Assembly (NCBI RefSeq): GCF_029962835.1
Contig: NC_080583.1
Location: 69,363,158 to 69,427,157, forward strand
Direction: 5' to 3'
DNA from: Magnolia sinica
Lineage: Eukaryota > Streptophyta > Magnoliopsida > Magnoliales > Magnoliaceae
Length of the DNA stretch: 64,000 bases
Shown here in pieces: positions 12,201 to 40,420 of the stretch. Below the pieces are notes generated by a model. The model saw only the letters and a list, made by a program, of their open reading frames with translations. It searched no databases and was not told the DNA's origin. Position 1 is the stretch's first letter. The number at the start of each line of letters is the position of its first letter. The position numbers and the translations under genes are program-made.

Positions 12201-14667
12201 ATTTTAGGTTGTTTTCCTTTTATACAATCTATATAGATGCCGAAGTCCATGAAGTCAAGAGTGGTCAGCACCCCTTCCCTCACTAACGTCATAATTTTGT
12301 CTTTAGATGTGTGACCCAAACGTCGGTGCCACAACAACAAGGAAGTATCATTAACCGGGCCACGTTTCGATCCAATATTCACATGTAGAGTAAGGAGAGA
12401 TTGCTTAAATATAGAATCTAAGTTTAATTGATAAAGACCACCATTCAAAAATCCAGTACCAACTAAAATATTATCCTTATATAAATGAAGATGATTGTTT
12501 GCAAAATGAAAGTTAAAGCCTTGTTTGTCCAATCTAGATAAAGAGATAAGATTTCTTTATATAGATGGTACGAATAAAATATTTTTTAGGTCCAATTGAA
12601 AGTCAGTTTTCAAAATGAGTCTGCAGGTGCCGATTGCTCGTACTTCAGACTCCAACCGGTTTCCCATATAAATATTCTTCTCTCCATCACTTGGATTCTG
12701 GCTTGAAAGAAATCCCTGCATTGAATTTGAAACATGGACAGATGCACCTGAGTCAATCCATCAACTATTTAAAGGAACATCGACAAGATTGGTATGAAAA
12801 CATACGGAGGTTAAATTATTACTTCTTGATTCGAACCAATTCTTTCGCTTTTGACAATCTTTCTGGAGGTGTCCCTTCTTTTTACAGAAGAAACATCTCA
12901 CTTTGTCAGGGTCGTTGTTATCCTTGGCTGCATCAAGTGTGGGGTTATTCTTCTTCTTTGGTGGACCCCTCTTTCCCTTTTTAAATTTTCCTCTTTTTAC
13001 TTTATTCTCTTGTGATACAAAGTGGATGATATGTCCTCCCTCTTATCTAAGTCACGATTCCTCTTGCACACACATGCTTTGCAGTCATTAAGATTCCATT
13101 TATCTTTATTAGTATTATAATGAATCTTAAACGGTCCAAACTGCTGAGGAAGCGAGCTTAGAATAAACTGTACGAGGAAAGGCTCGTCAACTTTCATATC
13201 TAAGACTTCAAGTTGCGCTGCTATGTGCGCCATTTCAAGAATGTGATGTTGCACACCACTCAGCCTATCGTACTTCATAGTTGTTAGCTTTATCATGAGT
13301 GTTCCAGCCAACGATTTGTACGTTGACACAAAACGTTTTTTCACAGATGTAAGATATTCTTGTGCCTTCATGGACGATAGTATGGATCCATAGATATGTG
13401 TAGCGATCAACATTTTTATGTACATAAGATTCAATCGATTTGATCGCTCCCACTTTTCATATAAAATTTTAACTTCAAGAGAACTTTCAGTTGTGGGTTG
13501 AGTTGGCTCATCAATGCGCAAGGCTAAGTCCAAATCCATAGAGCCTAATGCAAAAAAAAATTGCTCATGCCAATCCGAGTAATTAGGTCCAATAAGCATA
13601 AGAATATTATAAGGAATTGAAGTTGAGGTGAGACCTATTTGAAAAGATTAACATGCTCACTTATTATTTAAAATGCTTTGAGATTCACGCTAATTCAGTA
13701 ATTCAGAGTAATTCTAAAAAGCATTTGTAGACTTACTCTAAAGAGCGACTCATTACATCATTATAATCCTTCCTTTGGGTCGAGACTACAACTTGATATT
13801 GGTACACTCAAGGATGAGCAACGTCACCCTTAGGGCTAACTAATCAATCATGCTACAATGGAGATGGGTTTATACCTTTGGATATTTCAACTCAAATCCA
13901 ATCAGAATGATTTATTTCATTATCCTATACCGGTTTTGCAATTACTTAAAGATGATCGTACTTTTGGGCTACCGATCCATGTTATCCAAATAGCAAAACC
14001 GCAATTGCGATGCTATTATTCTCGAAATAATTTCAATTGGATATCCATAAATCTTTCTAGTTGGATCACTTTAGTGACTACCAAACTATTCCAAGTTATG
14101 GATTTCTAATTAGAGTCAATAGCATCTACAAAAGTGGCCTAAGAGAAACCTAAGCGATTGTTTGATTATTGTGCCATTAAAGGCCCACTAAATCTGTTTT
14201 AGCCAAATAACAATGATTTGAGCAAATTACTACATGTTAGCTCGTGAGCCAAAAACATACATGATGGGCCTAATAAGATGACAATCATAATATGAATAAG
14301 GTCAAAAACATGATTTCATGTGATAATATGATGACTATCATATATATGCATATGCATATCAAAAGTGCAAGATTAAGTCATTGAATGTGAGCCCATCGAT
14401 TCTTTTTAACTGGTGAACCATCATATTTAAGTCATTCGAATATCTTGCATTGTCGGTTGGTGAATCCCATATGGCATGATTCTACTAATAAACCACACAA
14501 TTGCATTAATCTTGAAAATTGGATATCTATCATTATGGTTCAAGAAAATATGCACTTGATATACAAGAAGGCAATCTTATGTTAGATGACAATCAGATCA
14601 TCACATGGATAGCTAATAAAGATTGTTTGTCAAAGACACCAGTCTGAACCTAAGCTCTGATACCACA

Positions 14668-15237
14668 TGTTAACATCTACATATGGTTTAACAATAACAT
14701 AAAATCCATAGGTTCTTGACTTGATGCATTTGACAAAATGAAAACCAAAGGGTTGTACAAATTAGAGAGTATACCTTGCACCATTGAATTAGATGATGAA
14801 AAAACTTGATGTTGATGAGCCATCACTTTCAACGGTTTAGGTCTTCTCAACTTGGCACAACGACTAAAATCAACTAACTCTGATCTTCTCTCTCCTCAAC
14901 TCTCTTTGATGCGTGAATGGAGATAGGAGATCAACTGCAAATGTTGAGTTGGAAAGAGAGACCAAGAGCCTTGAATTTATAGATGATTTGGTTCCAACCC
15001 ATTAAAGGAACCAAGTAATTACATGACTCTCTATCTTCTCCAATTAATTAGAATATTCAATGTCATTAAATAATTTCAAGAGATGAAACGAAAAAGTCAC
15101 TCTTTAGAACGTGAAAAGTCATCCTTTGAATGTAGAGAAACACCCCTAAAATATGAAAATGTGTGAACTATGAAAAGTTATTTTTTAATACAAAGGTGGT
15201 GATCATAAGTGGGCCACTCTCTTCATACATTCCAACT
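14668..15237 (-). repeat. 5' LTR of the copia element
   Basis: Pairs with 8532-9102. The adjoining primer-binding site reads TGGTATCAGAGCTTAGG on the minus strand, ending at 14664. Confidence 0.9.
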
Positions 15238-15244
15238 GTGTAGT

Positions 15245-15365
15245 CTTTTATTTATTTATTTATTATTAGCTTGTTAGTACACCCCACTGTCAGTTCACAC
15301 ATCATTGTTAGCCACCCCCACTAGGAATATCTTTCACTCAGTCTACCACTTGAGCTATGGATCAG
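15245..15365 (-). mobile_element. tRNA-derived SINE, minus strand
   Basis: On the minus strand it starts CTGATCCATAGCTCAAGTGG (an A-box-like GCTCAAGTGGTAGACTG follows), ends ...GGGTGTACTAACAAGC and has an AAATAAATAAAT tail. The same family occurs at 28228-28378; this copy lacks part of the middle. Confidence 0.7.
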
Positions 15366-15685
15366 GGTGTGGTATTTGTGTTGTCTCTTCATCAATGTCT
15401 TTGTATGATAAGGTTAGATGGAAAATAAACATTCTTGTGGCCCCCAAGAATTTTTTGATGATGAGGATTCAATCATGACTGTTTCCTGTGGTATAATGCA
15501 CCTAAGATTTGGATCTGCTTTATTTTTTGGATCATACGCTAAAATGAGCTTTCAAAATGGATGGACGGTGTGGATGTAAGTCACATACATCAAAGTGGGG
15601 CCCACAGTAGGGTCCACCGACCTCGTTTGATCCGGGGATCCACCCAAACCGCGCCCGCATCTGGGGGCATAGCCAAGTCGCGCCC

Positions 15686-16193
15686 GACGCGGATTGTCTG
15701 AAGCGCCAGAGCTGCACAAAGATTCCTGCAGCACTAAGATCTGTGGGGCCACCGTGATGTATGTGTTATATCTATGCCGTTAATCTGTTTCTCTAGCTCA
15801 GGAGCTAACCAACGAGGCAGATCCAAATCGCAAATGGACTACATTTCACCGCGTTGGAAAAAAATGATGTCCACCGTTGAAACCTTCCTTGGGTCGACTG
15901 TGATGTCTATCTCCAATCCAAACCGTTCATAAGGTGAATCCGATCGACCTGGGAGAAAGAAGAAAATTTCATCTATCCAAAAATTGTGGTTCCCAAGAAG
16001 TTTCTAATGGTGGGCGTTCAATCCCCGCTATTTTCTCTGGTGTGGCCCACATGAGGCATGTATCTGACTCATATTTGGGCCAATACCGTAAATTTAGATG
16101 AAGAAAAATATGAACGGAGTGGATATAACATATACATCCTTTTGGGTCTAAGATAGCTTAGGCATGCAGCCCGTGCGGTATGCAATCCGCGTT
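15686..16193. mobile_element. Palindromic MULE-type MITE
   Basis: Ends GACGCGGATTG and CAATCCGCGTT are inverted. The interior carries both arms of the family (GTGATGTATGTGTTATATC and its inverse near 16120). No clear target duplication was found. Confidence 0.6.
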
Positions 16194-16244
16194 CCTGAAA
16201 CCCCGTTCCTCCGAGGAGTCAGATTCGTGAGAGACCCCCTCAGT

Positions 16245-16815
16245 ACTGGTGCAGTAAAAGCTCCGTAGGATCCTCCATAATGTATTTGTTTTATCCACAC
16301 CGTCCATTCACTTTTTCAACTCATTTTAAGTCATCATCCCAAAAAATAAGGCAGACCCAAATTTAAGGTGGACCAGACCACAGGAAAACAGTGGATGGTT
16401 GAACACCCATCACTAAAAAGTTCCTAGGGGCCACTGTATTGTTTATAGGCAGACCCAAATCTAAGGTGGACCAGACCACAGGAAAACAGTGGGTGGTTGA
16501 ACACCCATCACTAAAAAGTTCCTAGGGGCCACTGTATTGTTTATATCCCATCCAACCTGTTGATTAGGTCACATGGACCTGGATGAAGGAAAAAACAAAT
16601 ATCAGCTTCATCCAAAGCTTTTGTGGCCCCCGAGAAGTTTTAATGGTTAGTGTTCACTCACCACTGTTTCATGTTACGTGGTCCACATGAAATTTAGATC
16701 TTCCTCATTCTTTTTTTCTATAATGCACTAAAATGATATGTAAAAATGGATGAACAGCATGGATGAAATACACGCATCATTATGTGGAGCCCATAACACC
16801 AACCATAACCGACCT
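16245..16815. mobile_element. Palindromic MITE with a 98-bp internal tandem duplication, upstream of the expansin gene
   Basis: Both family arms are present (ATAATGTATTTGTTTTATCC near 16278 and the inverse near 16765-16780). A 98-bp segment is repeated in tandem (16350-16447 and 16448-16545) with very few differences. The element ends about 190 bp before the expansin TATA candidate. Confidence 0.6.
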
Positions 16816-17006
16816 CGGGCACTAGAGGTGTCACTACCGAATCAGATTTCCTCCGATAACCGATTAGCTATTAGTAGGAGAAAACATAGGTTGGATTCCA
16901 CTAATAAAAACTTAGACATTTAATGAAAAATAATTAGTACATTAACGTGCAGATAATTTATTGTTACCCATTAAATGAAAATCACAATCGAATCTTTTCT
17001 TTGGTC

Positions 17007-17014
17007 TATAAAAA
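17007..17014 (+). promoter_or_regulatory. Candidate TATA box of the expansin gene
   Basis: TATAAAAA lies 38 bp upstream of the chosen ATG. A start about 30 bp downstream would leave a very short leader, so either the leader is short or the real start lies elsewhere. It is the only good TATA match close to the gene. Further upstream lie palindromic MITEs (16.2-16.8 kb). Confidence 0.5.
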
Positions 17015-17044
17015 CCATTTTACTTGAGCTTGTTTCGACATAAA

Positions 17045-20000
17045 ATGGCTAGTGAGGGAGCTGAGATGGGTTGTTATTTGAATGTGGTTATGGTCATGAC
17101 CATGGTTCTCTTCCTTGTAGCCTTTGGTGTGACCACTGGCGACGACAGTTCTGGCCTGTGGCTCGAAGCACATGCAACATTCTATGGCGACATGAGTGGC
17201 AAAGATACCATGCGTGAGTTCTAGTGTCCTTTTTTTTTTCACCAGCAAATGATCACATACGTTGCATTTGAGCTGTATGGGGCCCACTCATGAAGTGTGT
17301 GTGGAATCTAAACTGTTCATCTGGTGGCACATTATTTTCAATTTGGAGTAATGTATGATCATGGCTAAAACCTGTATATATTCAACTTTTTGGCCCTTAG
17401 TTTTTTGAATGGTCTGAGCTTGCGTTGTGTCCCTTCATCTTAGTGGGGTGCACCCGATGAACGGTTGGATGACATATATACAACATGCATGGTTGACCCA
17501 CATTCCATCTTGAAAGTCTCTTTGGTGGGCTCCCCATTACTCACTGTCCTCTATTTGTTCTCTTTGGTTAGTGTGGCCCACCTGTGTTATAATCAGGCTT
17601 AGATTTTGGATCTACCCCCGCATCTCCAGCTGGGAACAGGCAGGAGCTTTGAGTGGCCACCGTGACGTATATGTAGGTCTTATCCACACCGTCCATCCTT
17701 TTTTTTTCATCATTTTACGTTGTAAGCCAAAAATTGAGTCAGATCCAAGGCTCAAGTGACTACACAATGGGGATTAAACTCTTACCGTTGAAAACTTCTT
17801 GGGGGCCACAAAAGTTTTGGATGGAGCTGATATTTGTGTTTTATCTTCATCCAGGTCTGTGTAATTTTATGAATAGGTTGGATGGAAAATAAACATTACG
17901 GTTGGCCCTAGAAAAGTTTCAACGGTGAGAATCATTATCACTGCTGCTTCCTGTGGTGTGGTCCACTTGAGTCTTGGATCTGCCTAATTTTTGGGCTTGT
18001 ATTCTAAAATGATATGATAAAAATGGATTGACGGTGTAGATAATACCCATACATAACGGTGGCCACTCAAAGCTCTTACTCGTTCCCAGTTTGGAATACT
18101 ATTGATCGTGGCATATAAACACTACGGTGGAAATGATGTGTGTCCCATCCCAACCATTTCCTATGATGTGGCCATTTGAGCATTTAATCATCATGATTTC
18201 TTTTTTAACGGTTAACATCAAGCAAATTGATAGGGTTGATCTTATGAAAATTCTACTCTTTGGTTTGTTAAAATGGGACTATACAGTATATGAACAGGTC
18301 GTCCTCATGATGTGTGGATAGGCCTGATTCTCTAGTTTGGTCATCAAATAGTAGGGGAGTGATCACAGCCGTCCTAACGTATGGTAATTTTACCATTTAT
18401 CCCAGTTGCGTGGGGCATCTGGTACACTCTCTCATGTTCACCGTACATCCCAAGAATAATCCTGATCAAACATCATATGGGACGCGTTGTAGGGAGCAAT
18501 ATACATTCACACCTAAAATCTATATATTCAAGTGGTGTGGTGTGGCCAAATTTTTGTGTGGCCCGAGTTTTGGTATGTCCCTTTGTTGAAGTGATAAAGT
18601 CCCTTGATATACATTAATACACAACACTCTAACAGCTTAAGTTTTTACAATAAATGGTTGTTTGACACGGTATCAGAGCAGAAGGTCATATGTTCAAATC
18701 TCGAGAGCAGCAAATATGCCTCGCTAATATTTTATTCTCCCACAGGGGGTTAGGAAAAATTAGGTCCAGCCCAGGGACCGGGAAATCAAGCCCAACCTAT
18801 TTATGGTGTAAGTGTCCCTCCACCCTTCTCAGTATGTTCCCATGAGGAGTTCCTACCCCAAACCCCTCACGTGCGGGGGGTGTTAAAGTGATAAAGTCCC
18901 TTGATATACATTGATACACCACACTCTAATAGCTTAAGCCTTTGGAGTAAATGGTTGTTTGATACCCTTCATTCTAGTGGCACCTGATCAATGGGTTGGA
19001 TGACATATACACATGATGGTGGATACTACGTTCCATCGATAAAATTGTATTATATGCGTCTCCCCCCTAGTTTGTTCACATGAGTTTGGACTAGATTTTG
19101 AGATCTAAGCCTAACATGGGCACATCCAACTTACAAGTTGAATGGAAATCACAAATCATAATATGCCGCACACACATGACAAAACCATACGTTTGAACCC
19201 ATCTAATCATTAGATGGCATCTTCATGTGTAAATATCACTTTTTATAAAAGCTCAAACTACTATTTTTGTTATTTTTATCATTCAAACGTATAATACTCT
19301 GCTCTAGTATTATATTAAACAAAATACATTTTTCATTTGTGAACTAGTGTTATTTATCGACTAAGAAAATACTAACTTATGCTACATAGAGGGCGCATGT
19401 GGCTACGGAGATTTGTTTAAGCAAGGATATGGCCTTGAGACGACAGCCCTCAGCACGGCCCTCTTCAATGGCGGCGCAACATGTGGTGCATGCTTCCAAG
19501 TCATGTGCGTCAATGATCCGCAATGGTGCTTACCTGGTACGGTCACCGTGACCGCTACAAACTTCTGCCCACCAAATTACACCAAGCCTACAGATAACTG
19601 GTGCAACCCCCCACAGAAGCACTTCGACCTGTCCATGCCCATGTTCGTGAAGATCGCAAAGTATCAGGCTGGTATCGTACCAGTCCAATTCCGCCGTGTC
19701 CCATGCATCAAGATGGGCGGCATGAAGTTCGAGATCAAGGGCAACCCATGGTGGATACTTGTACTAGTGTACAATGTAGCAGGCGTCGGTGACATTACAA
19801 ACGTTCGGATTAAGGGATCAAACACGGATTGGTTACAAATGTCGCGAAACTGGGGCCAAAATTGGCAGATCATGACTCCGTTGCAAGGGCAAGGATTGTC
19901 TTTCCAGGTGACCACTAGCGACCGCCGGATGGTGGAGTCCGACGGTGTTGCACCGTCTAACTGGCAATTCGGGCAGACCTATGAGGGCAAGCAGTTTTAA
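17045..20000 (+). CDS. EXPA: Alpha-expansin, two exons, 259 aa
   Basis: Exons 17045-17213 and 19390-20000. The donor (C|GTGAGT) and acceptor (CATAG|AG) splice in phase 1 and create Gln57 in the run TMQGACGYG. The product is a cell-wall loosening protein that acts non-enzymatically on cellulose/xyloglucan contacts. Residues 1-10 are polar, about 11-31 form a hydrophobic signal peptide, and the mature protein starts near Asp34. The DPBB domain (about 43-160) has the GACGYG box (58-63), the Cys ladder, the alpha-type [11 protein letters not shown] stretch and the HFD motif (134-136). The C-terminal CBM63 domain (about 165-259) has NWGQNWQ and ends [11 protein letters not shown]. Length is normal for the family. 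The ATG is the first one in frame that gives a signal peptide directly before the domain; an in-frame ATG at 17024 would add seven residues. The usual second EXPA intron is absent, while the first is 2,176 bp and holds a palindromic MITE and a TRIM. It is convergent with the glucosidase gene. The subfamily within EXPA was not resolved. Confidence 0.95.
17615..18100. mobile_element. Palindromic MITE in the expansin intron
   Basis: Inverted ends GAGCTTTGAGTGGCCACCGT (about 17646) and its reverse complement at about 18060-18076. Outer parts AGCTGGGAAC and GTTCCCAGTT also pair. The whole unit folds on itself. Confidence 0.65.
18584..18964 (+). mobile_element. TRIM (miniature terminal-repeat retrotransposon) in the expansin intron
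   Basis: 381 bp with 84-bp direct terminal repeats (18584-18667 and 18881-18964, starting TGTT.AAGTGATAAAGTCCC), a primer site GGTATCAGAGC right after the first repeat, a G-rich polypurine run right before the second, and a perfect 5-bp duplication CCCTT (18579-18583, 18965-18969). It has no coding capacity, as expected for this class, and looks structurally whole. Confidence 0.9.
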
Positions 20001-20235
20001 AGAAACATGTATGCATGTGTTCATGTGTGAGTGCTGAAGATGTGTGTACATGGCTTTAGCTGTGCTTTAATAATTGAAGGTGAAAGAAATGAATTTCATG
20101 TTTTATTTTTCATGTTTACAACACTTGGTGGACCAACTCATCCTAATGAATTGGATGGCATACAGACCTCCTTTTGGTTCACACAATATGGAAGGTTTAA
20201 ATGGTGGTCATCCCCATCCCTTCTTTTTGATGTAG
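20001..20235 (+). other. 3' flank of the expansin gene
   Basis: AT-rich sequence after the stop codon. TTTAATAATT near 20066 could serve as a polyadenylation element, but no strong AATAAA is seen. A short MITE-like fragment precedes the solo LTR. Confidence 0.4.
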
Positions 20236-20240
20236 CCCAT

Positions 20241-20857
20241 TTACGCAGGGATGGACGTGATGAGGTCGATCACCGTCTTCCTCGTGGGATGATTACTCTG
20301 AATCTACGGAGCCTCTCTTAACTCCTTAGAGATTCCTTGAATTCATGAGAAAAAACTTTAAAATAAAAGTAAATTTTAAGAAATTTGGAACCTAGGAAGA
20401 AATTTCATACTCAAAACTCCGACTCACTAAAAAATGTGACTTACTATAAATGGTAAACTTATTATTTACAGACGATCATAATTTCTACTAGACTTCATAG
20501 TTTTCTGTCAAAAATATAAGTCCAATTTGTCCTAACCATGTTATTCTCCTAATTTTTCTAAGCCCTTTTCATGTTGGGCACGACTACTAAAACTCAAAGG
20601 ATCAAAAGTCATGATCAAACTAAAATTTACTATAAATAGCAAAAAAACGAAATGAAAATAGACTTTCAACCGTCCGATATGATGGAATCTCGCAAATCCC
20701 CCCACTCCAAAATCATATATGATATGTAAAAAAACTCAGTCTAGTTTACGAGATATGATTGTTTCAAGGTTTTGACGGTCCTGATCACTTCCACCTCCGA
20801 TCGGGCCTTCTTTAGTCCATCTTGGCCATGAAAGTGTTCGTAACCCACTCTACATCA
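20241..20857 (-). mobile_element. Solo LTR (gypsy-like family X) between the two convergent genes
   Basis: 617 bp. On the minus strand it starts TGATGTAGAGTGGGTTACG, contains GGGCTTAGAAAAATTAGGAG and ends near CATCCCTGCGTAA. Flanks CCCAT (20236-20240) and CCCAC (20858-20862) look like a 5-bp target duplication with one change. It matches the family X LTR that is split at 52928-53102 and 56104-56597. No internal region is present. Confidence 0.75.
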
Positions 20858-21080
20858 CCCACCTAAGTCTTATATCAGGCTACATTTTGAGCTCAAGGCC
20901 AAAGGCTGCATGAATCTCAAGCACCCATGATTTCTTTAATCAGAATTAATACAAGGGACCCTTTTATTGGTAACATGTGTGCACGTGTACTTGATGTACA
21001 CATGGATGAACAATAATGACCTTTGATAAAAGGAATGAAACAGGCATGGTTTTTCGTGCTTACATCAATGTCTTACAAGT

Positions 21081-37708
<16,628 letters not shown>

Positions 37709-37711
37709 GAC

Positions 37712-37736
37712 AGAGAGAGAGAGAGAGAGAGAGAGG
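37712..37736. repeat. (GA)n microsatellite in the 5' leader of the glucosidase
   Basis: About 12 GA units, (CT)n on the coding strand, ending 3 bp before the ATG. It lies inside the predicted leader. Confidence 0.85.
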
Positions 37737-37794
37737 AAAACAATCTCCCTTCAAACTGAGTATGAGGAAAACAATCTCCCTTCAAACTGAATAC
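37733..37794. repeat. 31-bp tandem duplication in the 5' leader
   Basis: Two adjacent 31-bp copies (37733-37763, 37764-37794) beginning GAGGAAAACAATCTCCC. The first 27 bases are identical. It lies between the predicted transcription start and the (CT)n tract. Confidence 0.8.
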
Positions 37795-37815
37795 TCATCA
37801 CATGATGTGTGTGTG

Positions 37816-37820
37816 TATTT

Positions 37821-37823
<3 letters not shown>
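37816..37823 (-). promoter_or_regulatory. TATA box of the beta-glucosidase gene
   Basis: TATAAATA on the minus strand, 108 bp upstream of the ATG (37706-37708). A start about 30 bp downstream (near 37785) gives a leader of roughly 75-80 nt containing a tandem 31-bp repeat and a (CT)n run. A second (CT)n run abuts the upstream edge of the box. Confidence 0.65.

Positions 37824-37865
<42 letters not shown>
37824..37865. repeat. (GA)n microsatellite abutting the TATA box
   Basis: About 21 GA units on the plus strand, starting at the base next to the TATA box of the glucosidase gene. On the coding strand it reads (CT)n. Plant BPC/GAGA-binding proteins are known to bind GA/CT repeats; binding here is inference. 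Confidence 0.85.
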
Positions 37866-37867
<2 letters not shown>

Positions 37868-38949
37868 GGAAGTGGGTCGCTGGGAAAACCGAAGCTGAGG
37901 AGATGGAACTCCCCATTTCACACGCTTTCACACCCGTGAAAAAAATTCCGGAATCGTCTATACCACCTGTTTCACGCATCTTGTAAAGCACCCAATTCTC
38001 TTTGCAGTTCACCATATATCATATGTAAATCAACTCCGTCCATCATCTTTAAATCATTATGTTAACCGTAAATCCAAATGTATTTTGATAAAAAACTCTT
38101 TATGGGTCACACTAATGAAAACAATGTAAAACTACACTTAAAACCTTTAAGTTCAGACTTTATAGCCTGTCTGTTACTTGGGTCAGATGAAATTTTTTAA
38201 TTTTAACTTCATCCTCATGACTTACACATGATTAACGGGTTTGATGAAAGACAAACATAATAGTTATCCACACTCAAATCTATGATTGACATACTATTGT
38301 TATTGCTCCCTATGGTGTGGCCCACCAGATTGGCATATATTTCTTAATATTTTCTGTTATTTTAGAATCAAGGATGGAACCTGATGGACGGAGTGGATTT
38401 TATATATACAACGTTGTAGAACCCCCACAAACTTGGGCTTTTCAAGCGCTGCGTAAAACAGGTGTTGTAGGTGATTCCGGTCCCGTGAAACTAGGCCGTC
38501 TTGCAATAGCTTTTGTGCCTAGTTCTTTATTTCTAAATACGAGGAGACTTTTAATACTCTGACAGCGTTGTGTAATCGATACACATGCACTGAGAACTTG
38601 CAACCTTTGAATATTATTAAATTAAATTAAACAGATATAAAAGTGGGTCCAGTTTAGATGGTTCATGAAAAACAAAAAACAAAACACACAATGGCTGGAT
38701 CTCCTATGGTTGATTCTTGTACACTAAACAAATTATTTGAATTCAACATACAAAATCTCACTAATTGGAAGATAGAATAGTTAAATCTATGGATTTTTTG
38801 TAATTTAGCCTATCTAGAATGGATTACCTAATTTAGATGGTTTGGATGAAGTCATAATATGCTATATTAACAATCTAGGAGTGCCTATTTATTAACTATA
38901 ACACTGCTAGAGTAATATACAATTCTAAATTCATTATTCTCACGGTACA

Positions 38950-39485
38950 CGCGGATTGCGTGCAGACTACTTTAGGGATTCTTGCAGCTCAGAGCTCTGT
39001 GGGGTCCACATTATTATCTGTATTATATCTATTCCGTTGATCCTTTTCTTCATCCCAATTTAGAATACTAGAAAAAACATGAAGTAGAACCAAAGCTCAA
39101 CTGGACCACAACATAGAAAAAAAAGTGGATATTGAATGCTCACCATTAAAAACTTTTCTGCAGGCAGCAGAAATTTCGGATAAGCTGATATTTATGTTTT
39201 CCTTTCATCCATCTAGGATTCACCTTATGAACGGTTTGGATGGAAAATCAACATCACAGTGGGCCCTAGAAAGGCTTCAACAATAGGATATCAATATCCC
39301 CACTATTTCCTGTGGTGTGGACCACTTGTAATTTTCAACTACCTCATATTTAGTTATTTTTATTAAAACTAGCAAAAAAAACAGATGGACGGCTTAGATA
39401 TAACACATACTTGATTGTGGACCCCACAGAGCGTAGGGCTGCAAGAATCTTCCTGTAATAGCGCGCTGCAGGCAATCCGCGACCT
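38950..39485. mobile_element. Palindromic MITE upstream of the glucosidase
   Basis: Inverted ends GCGGATTGCGTGC (38950) and GCAGGCAATCCGCG (39468-39481). Both arms and centre are present. No matching target duplication was seen. Confidence 0.65.
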
Positions 39486-39941
39486 CCAGAATGCCACCGT
39501 TGCTCCTATTATGTATGTAACTCATCCGACAAATGAACGGTCGCAAGAAACCTCTGTTCTTGGAAATTCTCCCTCCATCATATCGTATCGTGATTACTCG
39601 GGTAATATCTCTGCATTTTAGCGCGAGAAATTATAGAGAAATGATACAGTGCACTCGAGCACTTTGAGTTATAGTGTTCCTAGTTGTATTGGGATACTTC
39701 GACAGATTAATCGATAAATCCTGACCGTCCGTTATGTGAAGAGGACATTTTATGGGCCATATTGTCAAAATCTCATTGATTGACGACATATATATCTTAA
39801 CCATCTAGGGTGGAAGATAACTGGCCAATGGTCTGGATTACGGAATCACGTGACCACCTTCCGGAAATAAGAACTCATGTACGCTGTGCAAAAATTCCAA
39901 TTGCAGCTATCGTATAATTTCTCTTTTGGCCATTCATTTAT

Positions 39942-40420
39942 GGGAACGGATTAGGTGCGGCCGGGCCTCACCCAAGACAGTGCGACTCTTACCATGGGGC
40001 CCATCTTGATATATGTATTTTATATCCATGCCGCACATCCGTTTGGCCAGATCATTTTATTTTATGACCCCAAAAATGAAGTAGATCCAAATCTCAAATG
40101 AACCATACCATAGGAAAAAGATGTCATTAACCATTAAAAACATTTGTGGACCACTGAATTTTTGGATCAAGATGATATTTGTTTTTTCCTTTCATCCAGG
40201 ATTGTGTGACCTTATAAACAGGTTGGATGTCAAATAAACATTACGTTGGGCCCTAGTAAGTTTTTAATGGTAGAGTGTTCAATCACCACTGTTTCGTGTA
40301 ATATGGTCCACCTGAGATTGCTATCTAATTCATTTTTGGGCTCATGCCCTAAAATGATCTAAAAAAACGAATGGATGGATATAGTGGGCCACACAGTAAA
40401 GTCCGCACTAATCCACTCCC
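39942..40420. mobile_element. Palindromic MULE-type MITE with near-exact 9-bp duplication
   Basis: 479 bp. Ends GGGAACGGATTAGGTGCGG and CCGCACTAATCCACTCCC. Flanks TTCATTTAT (39933-39941) and TTCATTGAT (40421-40429) differ at one base. Confidence 0.78.

Larger units (their letters stand above)
8511..15237 (-). mobile_element. Ty1/copia LTR retrotransposon fossil
   Basis: Minus-strand element of 6.7 kb with a 5-bp target duplication GTGTA (8506-8510, 15238-15242). LTRs at about 8532-9102 and 14668-15237 look roughly 91% identical by eye, so it is probably a few million years old, older if the host has a slow woody-plant rate. The left LTR carries about 21 extra bases at its outer edge. Parts in element order: iMet-type primer site (about 14641-14666), leader, gag (12997-13599), gag-pre-integrase and integrase (11201-12532), reverse transcriptase (10279-10877, with YVDD), RNase H (9627-9930), a (TA)n tract (9174-9223), and a purine tract next to the left LTR. 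The domain order is copia-type. It is broken by many changes. Confidence 0.93.
8325..15663. mobile_element. Palindromic MITE split by a SINE and a copia element
   Basis: The left part (8325-8510) and right part (15366-15663) are the two arms of one MITE: GGCGCGG.TT..GTGGATCCCC occurs at the left end and inverted at the right end, followed by GTGGGGCCCAC on each side. A SINE and a copia element lie between the arms. The layering is given under findings. Confidence 0.7.

Noticed and set aside
18668-18680. tRNA gene suggested by GGTATCAGAGC
   Set aside because: It is the primer-binding site of the TRIM; no cloverleaf can be drawn.
19664-19915. Antisense frame inside expansin exon 2
   Set aside because: It is a shadow of the coding frame with no features of its own.
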